A stretch of 64,000 bases of DNA from Polaribacter ponticola (GTDB lineage Bacteria > Bacteroidota > Bacteroidia > Flavobacteriales > Flavobacteriaceae), in NCBI RefSeq assembly GCF_026191475.2, contig NZ_JAOSLC020000002.1, positions 1 to 64,000 of the forward strand. The letters are read 5' to 3'. How positions within the stretch are numbered: the first letter of the stretch is position 1; every line of letters starts with the position of its first letter. The position numbers were made by a program, and so were the translations under genes. Below are positions 8,548 through 16,005 of this stretch, piece by piece. The notes beneath the pieces were generated by a model. That model made no database searches. It saw only the letters and a program-made list of their open reading frames with translations, and was not told the origin of the DNA.

Positions 8548-9099
8548 TTATTTCATTTTTGCAAGTACCTTTTCTGCTTGTACTAAATGTCTTTCGTTAT
8601 GATAAATAACAACTCTAAAAGTATCTCCTATTTTTAATTTAATTAATTTAGAGATACTAATTGCTGTTTTTGTTTTGTTTAAATCTATTTTTCGAGATAA
8701 TTCTAAAAGATTTAAAGTTTGTTTTTGTTGCTCAATAAAGCGATCAATAGTAGTTTTTTGTAATTCACTGCCAGCAGGATTTTTATCATTAAACGTTTTC
8801 ATTTTGTTTAATTTCTCTTTCGGTAACATACTTTTTGCAAAATAATTACCTAAAATTCCCGATTTAAAATCCTTTTTAGAATTAGTTTTAGAGCTTTCAA
8901 TTCTCTTTTTAAGTTCTGGTATATAAAAATCGCCATACAAATTTAAGTGCTCTATACATTCTAAAACACTCCAACTGTCTTTTTCTTCTTTCCAATTCAG
9001 TTTCTCAATTGATTGTGTGTTCAGTTTTTCGGCTTTATTAATATGTATCCTTGTTCTTTCTATTAAATCTTGAATTAACTTCTCAGATGCTATTGTCAT
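8548..9099 (-). CDS. DinB-superfamily protein
   Basis: 183 residues, four-helix DinB_2-like protein. SVLECIEHLNLYGDFY and the C-terminal YHNERHLVQAEKV carry the histidines that bind the divalent metal in this superfamily. Members include thiol-dependent transferases; the substrate is not predictable. It is transcribed after the Crp-type gene, 53 bases downstream, so the two form a likely operon. Confidence 0.8.
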   Translation of the reverse strand: MTIASEKLIQDLIERTRIHINKAEKLNTQSIEKLNWKEEKDSWSVLECIEHLNLYGDFYIPELKKRIESSKTNSKKDFKSGILGNYFAKSMLPKEKLNKMKTFNDKNPAGSELQKTTIDRFIEQQKQTLNLLELSRKIDLNKTKTAISISKLIKLKIGDTFRVVIYHNERHLVQAEKVLAKMK

Positions 9100-9152
9100 T
9101 TTATTTTTTATACAAAAATCGAAAATGTTCTTCTCTAAAACATTGATTTGGA

Positions 9153-9689
9153 TTAAGATTTTTTTATTCTAGATAATGTTTCTGGTGTCATTCTTAAATA
9201 AGAAGCAATATATTTGTTTGGAATTTCTTGAAATAATTGCGGGCTTCTGGCTAAAACTCTTTTATACCTTTCTAAAGGGGAAGAAGTTAAAATATCTCGT
9301 TCTCTTTCCATTTGCTGAAAAATTAAATCACCAAGCATTAATTGCCAAATCTTGGTGTTCTCTGCAGAACTCTCTACAAAGTTCATAAAAGTACTTTTTT
9401 TAATAACTTTTAATTCCGATTTTTTAATAGCTTGTATATATAAATCCGAAGGTTTTTCGCTAATAAAAGAATCTAAAGCCGCTATAAGGTTATTTTTGTA
9501 ACCAAACCGTATTATGTTTTCTTCGAACTCTTCTAAAACATAAATTCTTAAACTTCCGCTAATAACAAAATACAAGTTAGTGTCAATACTACCTTTTACT
9601 TTTAAATATTCTTTACGATTTAAAGATAGAGAATTTTCCCATAAACCCTGTTCTTCAATTTTTTCTAGAATGGTTTTTATTGGGTTCAT
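9153..9689 (-). CDS. Crp/Fnr-family transcriptional regulator
   Basis: 178 residues. Cyclic-nucleotide-binding-type beta barrel (about 20-115) without the full cAMP-binding signature, then a short C-terminal helix-turn-helix ending YIASYLRMTPETLSRIKK, the usual Bacteroidetes Crp-like pattern. The ligand is unknown. It leads a two-gene unit with the DinB protein, a common pair in Flavobacteria. Confidence 0.85.
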   Translation of the reverse strand: MNPIKTILEKIEEQGLWENSLSLNRKEYLKVKGSIDTNLYFVISGSLRIYVLEEFEENIIRFGYKNNLIAALDSFISEKPSDLYIQAIKKSELKVIKKSTFMNFVESSAENTKIWQLMLGDLIFQQMERERDILTSSPLERYKRVLARSPQLFQEIPNKYIASYLRMTPETLSRIKKS

Positions 9690-9837
9690 TTTTTTAGGAT
9701 GTTTTTAAAGTACCTAATTTATAAAAAATAAATGTAGCGTTTGTAATTTTTGATTTTTTGTGCAAAAATAAATTACTTCTATATTTTTGATATGTCGATT
9801 TCGAACGTGTTTCTTTAGTTTGTAATAAATATCTTTA

Positions 9838-9982
9838 TGTAATAACAGAGGAGAACTATAACGTGTTTTAGAATTGTAGTTCCCTTACACGTACGAGTCC
9901 TCTGTTGTTATAAAGTTGCAAAGAACCATTTGGAATACCAGGTTTAAAAAATCCCGATAAAGGAAGTAGTTTTTGCAACATA
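9838..9982 (+). ncRNA. Candidate bridge RNA of IS type A, copy 3
   Basis: Target-type hairpin 9841-9913 (TAACAGAGGA with TCCTCTGTTGTTA) and donor-type hairpin about 9915-9979 (GTTGCAAA with TTTGCAAC) carrying TTTGGAATAC. The element right end at 11031-11039 is TTGGAATAC, an identity of nine bases. Confidence 0.6.
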
Positions 9983-10006
9983 TTTATTCACTCTAATTGT
10001 AAAAAT

Positions 10007-10999
10007 ATGAAAAATTACAGAGAAGTAGTAGGAATTGATGTATCAAAAAAGACGATTGATGCTTATTGTTATCATGCCCAAGTTCATAAAGAGTTTAAGA
10101 ACGATATAACAGGTTACAAAAGCCTCTTAAAATGGGTTATAAAAGAGACAAAAAAAAGTGCTGTTTTTTATTGTTTTGAGAATACAGGTTATTATTCCTT
10201 AAAACTTTCGCTTTATTTGCATAGTAAGAAAGTAGTTTATGTTGAGGAAAGTCCGTTAAAAATTAAGCGTTCTTCAGGGATTGTAAAAGAGAAAACAGAT
10301 AAACTAGATGCTCAAGTAATAGCAAGATATGGTTGGCTTTACAGAGAAGAGTTAACTCCAAGTACTGTTAAAAGTAGCTCTCATTTAGAGTTAGGTAGAT
10401 TGTTAGCTTTAAGAGATCAGTTAGTTAGAAATAACGCGGGTTTAAAAGGTACTTTAAAAGAAATGAAAGTACTTTTAACAAGCTCTACAACAGATTTAGG
10501 TTGTATCAGTTTAAAGCGAAGTATTGACTATTTATCTAAGCAAGTAAAGGCAATAGAAATTAGAATTGAAGAAATAATTTTTGATGATATTTCTATGAGT
10601 AAAAACTACGAATTATTAAAAAGTATGAAAGGGATTGGTCTTGTGGTTGCTTGTCAATTAATTTATCATACAGGTAACTTTACACGTTTTAAAAGTTGGC
10701 GTGCTTTCTCCAGTTATTGTGGAACTGCACCTTTTGAGCATCGCTCTGGTACAAGTATTCATAGACGAAAACAATGTCATTATTTAGGAGATAGAAAGAT
10801 GAAAAGTTTACTAAGTATGGCAAGTGTTTCTGCAATACAACATGATAGCGAACTAAAATTGTATTATCAAAAAAAGTTAGCAGAAGGAAAAGATAAAATG
10901 TTAGCAATAAATAATGTTAGAAACAAACTAATAGCGAGAGCTTTTGCAGTAGTTAAAAGAGGAACACCGTATGTTGTTCTTCAAAATTATGCTGCTTAA
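10007..10999 (+). CDS. IS110-family transposase, type A, copy 3 (variant)
   Basis: 330 residues with all DEDD residues and EHRSGTS intact. It differs from the other three copies by DITG for DLVG (33-36), IKETKKS for LQATKES (45-51), S for A at 68, and V for E at 155. The differences cluster in the first half while the rest is identical, suggesting gene conversion with a diverged relative. Confidence 0.9.
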   Translation: MKNYREVVGIDVSKKTIDAYCYHAQVHKEFKNDITGYKSLLKWVIKETKKSAVFYCFENTGYYSLKLSLYLHSKKVVYVEESPLKIKRSSGIVKEKTDKLDAQVIARYGWLYREELTPSTVKSSSHLELGRLLALRDQLVRNNAGLKGTLKEMKVLLTSSTTDLGCISLKRSIDYLSKQVKAIEIRIEEIIFDDISMSKNYELLKSMKGIGLVVACQLIYHTGNFTRFKSWRAFSSYCGTAPFEHRSGTSIHRRKQCHYLGDRKMKSLLSMASVSAIQHDSELKLYYQKKLAEGKDKMLAINNVRNKLIARAFAVVKRGTPYVVLQNYAA

Positions 11000-11040
11000 A
11001 ACAAAAACTAAATTTTATTAGGATTTGATCTTGGAATACG

Positions 11041-11151
11041 TATATGGTTTGTTGCGTGTTTCAAGCAACTAATTTAATAAATAATTACCGACCAAGAAAG
11101 TCCGCGAGGACTTTCGTAAGTAGGCTAAAACTAGCAATAAATTATATACGG
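11041..11151. repeat. attC-like palindrome E4, both arms interrupted by IS110 elements
   Basis: The arm ACGTATATGGTTTGTTGC (about 11038-11055) pairs imperfectly with GCAATAAATTATATACGG (11134-11151). An inner AAAGTCCGCGAGGACTTT hairpin lies near 11097-11115. As in E1, one arm is joined to type A and the other to type B, with the same relative orientation once the segment is flipped. Confidence 0.65.
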
Positions 11152-11194
11152 CTTAAGTTTGTCTTTTAATAAATTTGATACTTAATCAGAAAGA

Positions 11195-11330
11195 ATAAAA
11201 GAGAGAATTAAGGTTACTATATACGGTTGAGTTTAGACTCAGACAACACTGATAATCCTCTCTCTTTTCTACTAAAATTACGTTCAGTTCTGTGAGACTT
11301 TAGATCTCGATTTTAAGTTGTTGTGATTCC
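11195..11330 (+). ncRNA. Candidate bridge RNA of IS type B, copy 2
   Basis: Target-type hairpin 11197-11270 with TATATACGG at 11218-11226, identical over nine bases to the target arm at 11143-11151. Donor-type hairpin about 11281-11325 holds TCAGTTCT (right end of the element, 12466-12473) and TTAAGTT (left end), separated by a small GAGA/TCTC stem. Confidence 0.65.
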
Positions 11331-11361
11331 AGTAGGTTATTCTTTCATAAAACATTTTCTT

Positions 11362-12333
11362 ATGAATAAATATAGTGAAATTTTTGGAATTGACATTAGT
11401 AAAAATGTCTTCGATTGTTATGGTAGTATACAAGGTCATTTACAATTCAAGAATGATGAATTAGGCTTTAAAAAGTTTCGCAAATTACTACCCAAAAATA
11501 GTTTAGTAGTTATGGAGGCTACAGGTTATTATCATTACAGGTTTGCTCAGTTTTTGTACAAGCAAGGTATTTGTGTTTCAGTTGTAAATCCTTTGTCTAT
11601 CAAGCGATTTGTACAGATGAAATTAGCAAAGATAAAAACGGATAAGGCTGATGCAAAAGCGATTTGTAATTATGGATTAACCCAAGAAGTACCTTTTTAT
11701 ACTGCACTTACAGATGTTCAAAGTGAATGTTTGCAGTTGTTTCGCTTGATGGATAATCAATTAAAAATAAGAACGGCTACAAAAAACAAAATTCACGGCG
11801 AAAAAGTTTTAGGAATCCCATCACCTTATGTGTATCGTTCACTAAAACGAACGCTTAAATATTTAGATAAAGAGTTAAAAGGAATAGAGCATAAATTGTT
11901 GTCTTTAGTAAAGAAAGAACATCAAAAACAGTTGACGCTATTGCAAAGTATTCCTGGTATTGGTTTGAATACAGCGTTGTTTTTAATAGTAGTTACAGAT
12001 GGTTTTAAGAAGTTTGAGACGTCATCACAATTGTGTAGTTATGCAGGAATAACACCCACAATTAGAGAAAGTGGAAGCAGTGTAAGAGGTAGAGCCAGAA
12101 TAAGCAAAGTTGGTAATAGAAAATTACGGAATTTACTTTTCTTATGTTCTTTTAGCGCCTATAAACATAATAAGGGTTGTGCAGCAATATTTGAACGAAT
12201 AACCAACAAAGGAAAGAGTAAAAAACTAGCATTAATCGCAGTTTCCAATAAACTATTAAAACAATGTTTTTCGATAGTTAAATCAGGAATTCCTTATGAT
12301 GAAGCTCACGTTTCAGTCTTAAAAGTGAAATAA
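11362..12333 (+). CDS. IS110-family transposase, type B, copy 2
   Basis: 322 residues, same as 137-1108 except for N in place of K in the GIGLNTALF segment. D11, E52, D94 and D97 are present. An in-frame ATG at 11323 overlaps the bridge-RNA region, so I prefer 11362. Confidence 0.9.
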   Translation: MNKYSEIFGIDISKNVFDCYGSIQGHLQFKNDELGFKKFRKLLPKNSLVVMEATGYYHYRFAQFLYKQGICVSVVNPLSIKRFVQMKLAKIKTDKADAKAICNYGLTQEVPFYTALTDVQSECLQLFRLMDNQLKIRTATKNKIHGEKVLGIPSPYVYRSLKRTLKYLDKELKGIEHKLLSLVKKEHQKQLTLLQSIPGIGLNTALFLIVVTDGFKKFETSSQLCSYAGITPTIRESGSSVRGRARISKVGNRKLRNLLFLCSFSAYKHNKGCAAIFERITNKGKSKKLALIAVSNKLLKQCFSIVKSGIPYDEAHVSVLKVK

Positions 12334-12494
12334 AAAAATAAAAGTTATAATGATAATTTTAGCTTGTTGAATTGGAAATAAATCGACCAAAGGAGATTTA
12401 TTCTACTTCAACAATGCTAGAAGACTATTGCCTAAATTTAATGAAGAATTTGTTTGGTTTTTAACTCAGTTCTTTGTTAGCCACTGGCTTTATT

Positions 12495-13034
12495 TCAATT
12501 CAATTTTTTTAATAAAATTCTTAAATTTTCTTTATTTGTTTCTGTTGGATTATACTCAAACGATATTCCGCAATTATTTCCACTACCTGAAGGTGATCCC
12601 CATTCAATTAGGTTTTCATTCTCGTCATAAAAATTAAATACTCCATCTATTCCTCCAGATTCCCATCTTCCTTTTTTCCATAAACCAACTCCAGGAATAG
12701 TGTCAAACTCATACGTTCCATTTCTTTTTAATGTTAGAAATCTCTCTTTGTCATATAATCCGTTTCTTTTCAAGAATTTCGTTGATTTAATTTTATGAGT
12801 TGAATAAACTCCAACAAAATCTTCAGATATATTTTCATTAGAATTAGGAATTATAACTTTATACCAAAATTGAATTATTCCATAACAAAAAACAGGAATC
12901 ATTAATAGAACTATTCCAGTCATTTTCAGTTTTCTTGATTTTCTAATTAGTCCAATTAATAATACTATTATCGAAATAATAAATCCGATTATTCCGATAA
13001 AGGATAAAATCATAAATATTATACTTTCTATCAT
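12495..13034 (-). CDS. Small membrane protein of unknown function (cassette gene)
   Basis: 179 residues. Two hydrophobic segments at about 5-28 and 40-60 suggest an N-terminal hairpin in the membrane. The rest (about 75-179) is a soluble beta-rich domain with FVGVYSTHKIKSTKFLK and GNGT/WESGG-like turns, reminiscent of small lipocalin-like domains, but I do not recognise a family. The gene is bounded by GTTAGCCAC (12476) and GTGCCTAAC (13060), near reverse complements, so it looks like a one-gene cassette. Confidence 0.7.
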   Translation of the reverse strand: MIESIIFMILSFIGIIGFIISIIVLLIGLIRKSRKLKMTGIVLLMIPVFCYGIIQFWYKVIIPNSNENISEDFVGVYSTHKIKSTKFLKRNGLYDKERFLTLKRNGTYEFDTIPGVGLWKKGRWESGGIDGVFNFYDENENLIEWGSPSGSGNNCGISFEYNPTETNKENLRILLKKLN

Positions 13035-13054
13035 TATTTTTTGAGTTGAGTGAG

Positions 13055-13200
13055 TGCTTGTGCCTAACGGCCTTGTATAAGAGCAGTAGCGGATTAAAAT
13101 GCAATTACTTTTCAGATAGCAAGATACTTAATTAAAACAAAAAGCGGTCTGAGAATACTCCCAAACCGCTATTGCTTTTATACCTTGTTGTAAGTAGTTT
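13055..13200. repeat. attC-like palindrome E5 (intact)
   Basis: The only uninterrupted palindrome in the window. Left arm 13062-13092 (GCCTAAC, then GTATAAGAGCAGTAGCGG) pairs with right arm 13166-13195 (CCGCTATTGCTTTTATAC, then CTTGTTGTAAG), leaving a loop of about 75 bases. GCCTAAC matches the attC RYYYAAC box exactly; the other end, GTTGTAA, matches GTTRRRY only partly. Its loop is homologous to that of E3 in reverse. It lies between the DJ-1/PfpI gene and the membrane-protein gene. Confidence 0.7.
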
Positions 13201-14103
13201 TTAATTGAGCTCTTTCAATAAAGTTTTAGCTGCAAGTTTTCCTAATTCATTTGATGCTAAGGGACTTGCACCAGTTATAAGTTTTCTATCTACACAGACA
13301 GTGTTATCAGATTCGGTATTCACTATGGTTGCACCTAAGTTTTTTAATCTTTCACTCACACCGTTTTTCATGTGTCCTGGTAAATATCCTATCATTGGAG
13401 TCATTTCATCCACAGCATCTGGAAATACCGCCATTTTGTATCCATCGTAGAGAAATTTTTGATTATCCAGCGTGGTAGATAATAATGCTCCTGGTCCATG
13501 ACAAAGCGTAATGGTGAATAAATCACTTTGATGTGCCCAATTCAATACCTTACTTACGTTTTTATCTTCTGGAATACCAATCATTGCACCATGTCCGCCT
13601 GGCACAAATACAGCAGCATAAGAACTATCATTCGCAAATGAATTAGCGATAAAGTCTGTCAACTTTTTCGGCTGCTCAAAATTCGTTTTGTACTCATTGT
13701 AAATAACTTTCACATTCTCGTCTTCATTAGGGAAAGCCCACATTTCGAATACAACAGGTTTACCAGTAGGAGTTACGATTTCAAAATCAAACCCTGCATT
13801 TTTAAGGTGTAACATTGGTAAAAGTGCTTCCACGGGATGATTTCCTGTAGAAAAGAATTTACCATTTTTCATCTCCAAGTTTTTTTGCTCAGTGAAAATC
13901 ACCAAAACCTTAGTTCTCGCTCCTTGGTATTTCGTGTACTTAATGTCTTCAAAGTCTGTTACAGAAACAGTTCCTAAATTCAATGCTAAACTTGATGGAC
14001 TATATGAACCATCATCTTCTAGCGTAGGTCGTGACATAAAGTAGATTACTATGATTGCAAGTACAATTACACTCGCTAGTCCAATTAATATTTTTTTTAT
14101 CAT
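13201..14103 (-). CDS. DJ-1/PfpI-family protein with N-terminal membrane anchor
   Basis: 300 residues. One transmembrane helix (about 3-24), then a class I glutamine-amidotransferase-like domain with the nucleophile-elbow cysteine in FTITLCHGPGALL (about residue 200) and FVPGGHGAM upstream, the Hsp31-like pattern. Hsp31-type proteins act on glyoxal-damaged or misfolded protein; here the domain would probably face the periplasm. It follows the oxidoreductase gene by 26 bases. The two with the Crp gene suggest a carbonyl or electrophile stress unit, which is an inference from context. Confidence 0.8.
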   Translation of the reverse strand: MIKKILIGLASVIVLAIIVIYFMSRPTLEDDGSYSPSSLALNLGTVSVTDFEDIKYTKYQGARTKVLVIFTEQKNLEMKNGKFFSTGNHPVEALLPMLHLKNAGFDFEIVTPTGKPVVFEMWAFPNEDENVKVIYNEYKTNFEQPKKLTDFIANSFANDSSYAAVFVPGGHGAMIGIPEDKNVSKVLNWAHQSDLFTITLCHGPGALLSTTLDNQKFLYDGYKMAVFPDAVDEMTPMIGYLPGHMKNGVSERLKNLGATIVNTESDNTVCVDRKLITGASPLASNELGKLAAKTLLKELN

Positions 14104-14129
14104 GATTTTAATTTTTATTAGAATAATAC

Positions 14130-15113
14130 TTAACTGATTTTAATTACTATTTTACCTTTTGCTCTTCCTGACGAAAGGTGTGTGAATGCATCAACACTCT
14201 CTGAAAAGGAATATATTTTATCAATAATTGGTTTGATTTTTTCATCTTCAACCAATGATTTTATTTCATTTAAATGGGCACCATTTGGGTGCATGAAGAT
14301 GAATTTGTACTCAGCGTTTTTTTCACTGCTTGCGTTAGCCAATTCTTTTGGTAATTTATAATCGGCCATGCCGAACATTTTCGCACTCGCTTCATCCAAA
14401 GGACCAACAACACTAACCACTATTCCACCTTGTTTTACAACTTCAAAAGATTCAAGCGAATAGTTTTGACCAAGAGTATCAAACACGATATCTACATCTT
14501 TGGCTATGCTTTTGTAATCCTCCGTTTTGTAGTCGATTACTCTGTCTGCGCCAAGCTCTTTCACCCATTGTACATTATTTGTGCTTGTTGTGGTATAAAC
14601 ATAAGCTCCTTTAGCTTTAGCATATTGAATAGCGAAACTTCCAACACCTCCAGAACCAGCATGAATAAGAACTTTATGGTTCTCTTTTATACCTGCGTAC
14701 TCCAAAGATTGCAAAGCAGTAAGTCCTGCCAATGGTAAACTTGCCGCTTCTTCGAAAGAAATGTTACCAGGTTTTTTTGAAACAGCATCACTAGTTACAG
14801 CAACAAATTCAGCCAATGTACCCATTTGTTCTTGCGGAACTCTTGAATAAACCAAGTCTCCAATTTCAAAATTACTTACTTCATTTCCTGTTTCTACAAC
14901 AATTCCACTTAGGTCATAAGCAGAAGTGCTTGGCAATGGTATTGGGAGCATACCTTGGAGGTTTCCAAGAATAATACTCTTGTCTATAGGGTTAATGGCA
15001 GCAGCCTTAACTTCAATAAGTACATCATTTGCTTGAACTGTAGGTTTGTTAACTTCATTAATGGCTAGACTGTCTTTAATCTCACCGTATTTTACTATTT
15101 GTAATGCTTTCAT
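14130..15113 (-). CDS. NADP-dependent quinone-oxidoreductase-like MDR protein
   Basis: 327 residues, zinc-free medium-chain dehydrogenase/reductase. GroES-like N-terminal domain (about 1-125) and a Rossmann domain with HAGSGGVGSFAIQYAK (about 151-166) for NADP(H). The C-terminus GRAKGKIVIKI is typical for these enzymes. No structural zinc cysteines are seen. Middle gene of the Crp-MDR-DJ-1 unit. Substrate unknown; quinones or enals are usual. Confidence 0.85.
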   Translation of the reverse strand: MKALQIVKYGEIKDSLAINEVNKPTVQANDVLIEVKAAAINPIDKSIILGNLQGMLPIPLPSTSAYDLSGIVVETGNEVSNFEIGDLVYSRVPQEQMGTLAEFVAVTSDAVSKKPGNISFEEAASLPLAGLTALQSLEYAGIKENHKVLIHAGSGGVGSFAIQYAKAKGAYVYTTTSTNNVQWVKELGADRVIDYKTEDYKSIAKDVDIVFDTLGQNYSLESFEVVKQGGIVVSVVGPLDEASAKMFGMADYKLPKELANASSEKNAEYKFIFMHPNGAHLNEIKSLVEDEKIKPIIDKIYSFSESVDAFTHLSSGRAKGKIVIKIS

Positions 15114-15196
15114 ATCTGTATCGATTTATTTAATCCTTAATTCGTTACAAAAATAGGATGAGCATTCCAGAGAAAATTTACCCTATGGTAAGAAAG

Positions 15197-15772
15197 CTAT
15201 TTTTTTACTTTTTCTACTCTAATACGACTCAAGCTTTGTTGAGTGATGCCTAGATAAGATGCGATATGAAAATTTCGAGTATGCTGCTCTATGTCGGGAT
15301 ATTGTTTTAAGAATAAATCATACCTCTTTGCAGCACTTAATTGTAGTTGATTTAAGATACGCTTTTGCAAACTAACTACATGACGCTCTAAATTATGTCT
15401 TTGATAAGATTCAAATTCAGGAAAACGTGAATGAATTCCATCTAGTTCTTTGGCGTTGAATTCTATAACTGTCGATTCGGTAAGACATTCTACTGTTAAT
15501 GTTGCAAGTTCATTAGTGTGAATAGCTATATAATCGCTTATCCACCAATCTTTAATAGCAAAAAGTAAGGTGTGTTCCTTTCCGTTTTTATCAATACAGT
15601 AAGATCTTAGGCAACCTGATGTAACAAAGAATGTCTTCTTTACAATTTGTCCTTGGCGAATTAAAACTTCTCCTTTAGAATGTGTTTTTTCTTTCGAAAT
15701 GGAATAAAGAAACTTTTCAGCCTCAGGTCTTAAGTGCAGTCTTGTTTTTATTTTATCGATTAAATCTTCCAA
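15197..15772 (-). CDS. Crp/Fnr-family transcriptional regulator
   Basis: 191 residues. Cyclic-nucleotide-binding fold (about 25-115, with RQGQIVKKTFFVTSGCLRSY) and a C-terminal HTH ending YLGITQQSLSRIR. It has only modest similarity to the Crp gene at 9153. First gene of the unit with the MDR and DJ-1 genes. Its start lies 30 bases from the left end of IS type A copy 4, so the IS probably separates it from its native upstream region. Confidence 0.85.
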   Translation of the reverse strand: MEDLIDKIKTRLHLRPEAEKFLYSISKEKTHSKGEVLIRQGQIVKKTFFVTSGCLRSYCIDKNGKEHTLLFAIKDWWISDYIAIHTNELATLTVECLTESTVIEFNAKELDGIHSRFPEFESYQRHNLERHVVSLQKRILNQLQLSAAKRYDLFLKQYPDIEQHTRNFHIASYLGITQQSLSRIRVEKVKK

Positions 15773-15835
15773 TTCTTAATTATAGTGGTATTAATTACTT
15801 ACAACGTGTTTCTTTAGTTTGTAATAAATATCTTT

Positions 15836-15981
15836 ATGTAATAACAGAGGAGAACTATAACGTGTTTTAGAATTGTAGTTCCCTTACACGTACGAGTCCT
15901 CTGTTGTTATAAAGTTGCAAAGAACCATTTGGAATACCAGGTTTAAAAAATCCCGATAAAGGAAGTAGTTTTTGCAACATA
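15836..15981 (+). ncRNA. Candidate bridge RNA of IS type A, copy 4
   Basis: Same two hairpins as copy 3, with TTTGGAATAC in the second loop. Confidence 0.55.
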
Positions 15982-16005
15982 TTTATTCACTCTAATTGTA
16001 AAAAT

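Larger units (their letters stand above)
9804..11040 (+). mobile_element. IS110-family element, type A, copy 3
   Basis: Left end AACGTGTTTC at 9804, right end TTGGAATACG ending at 11040. The right flank is palindrome E4; the left flank is the region upstream of the Crp gene. Bridge-RNA region and ends equal the other copies, but the transposase has a cluster of substitutions. Confidence 0.85.
11152..12473 (+). mobile_element. IS110-family element, type B, copy 2 (complete)
   Basis: Complete copy of about 1.3 kb. A CT dinucleotide is present at both junctions (11152-11153 before TAAGTTTG, and 12472-12473 after CAGTT), fitting an IS110 core dinucleotide. Removing the element and one CT joins TATATACGG to TTGTTAGCCAC, which resembles an intact attC-like arm such as that of E5. 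Confidence 0.85.

Noticed and set aside
1..12473. Composite transposon bounded by the two inverted type B copies
   Set aside because: IS110 elements do not normally move DNA between copies as a unit, and the flanks are explained by separate insertions into palindromes.
1319..13200. CRISPR array
   Set aside because: The palindromes are few, long and irregularly spaced with genes between them; there are no short direct repeats with spacers and no cas genes.
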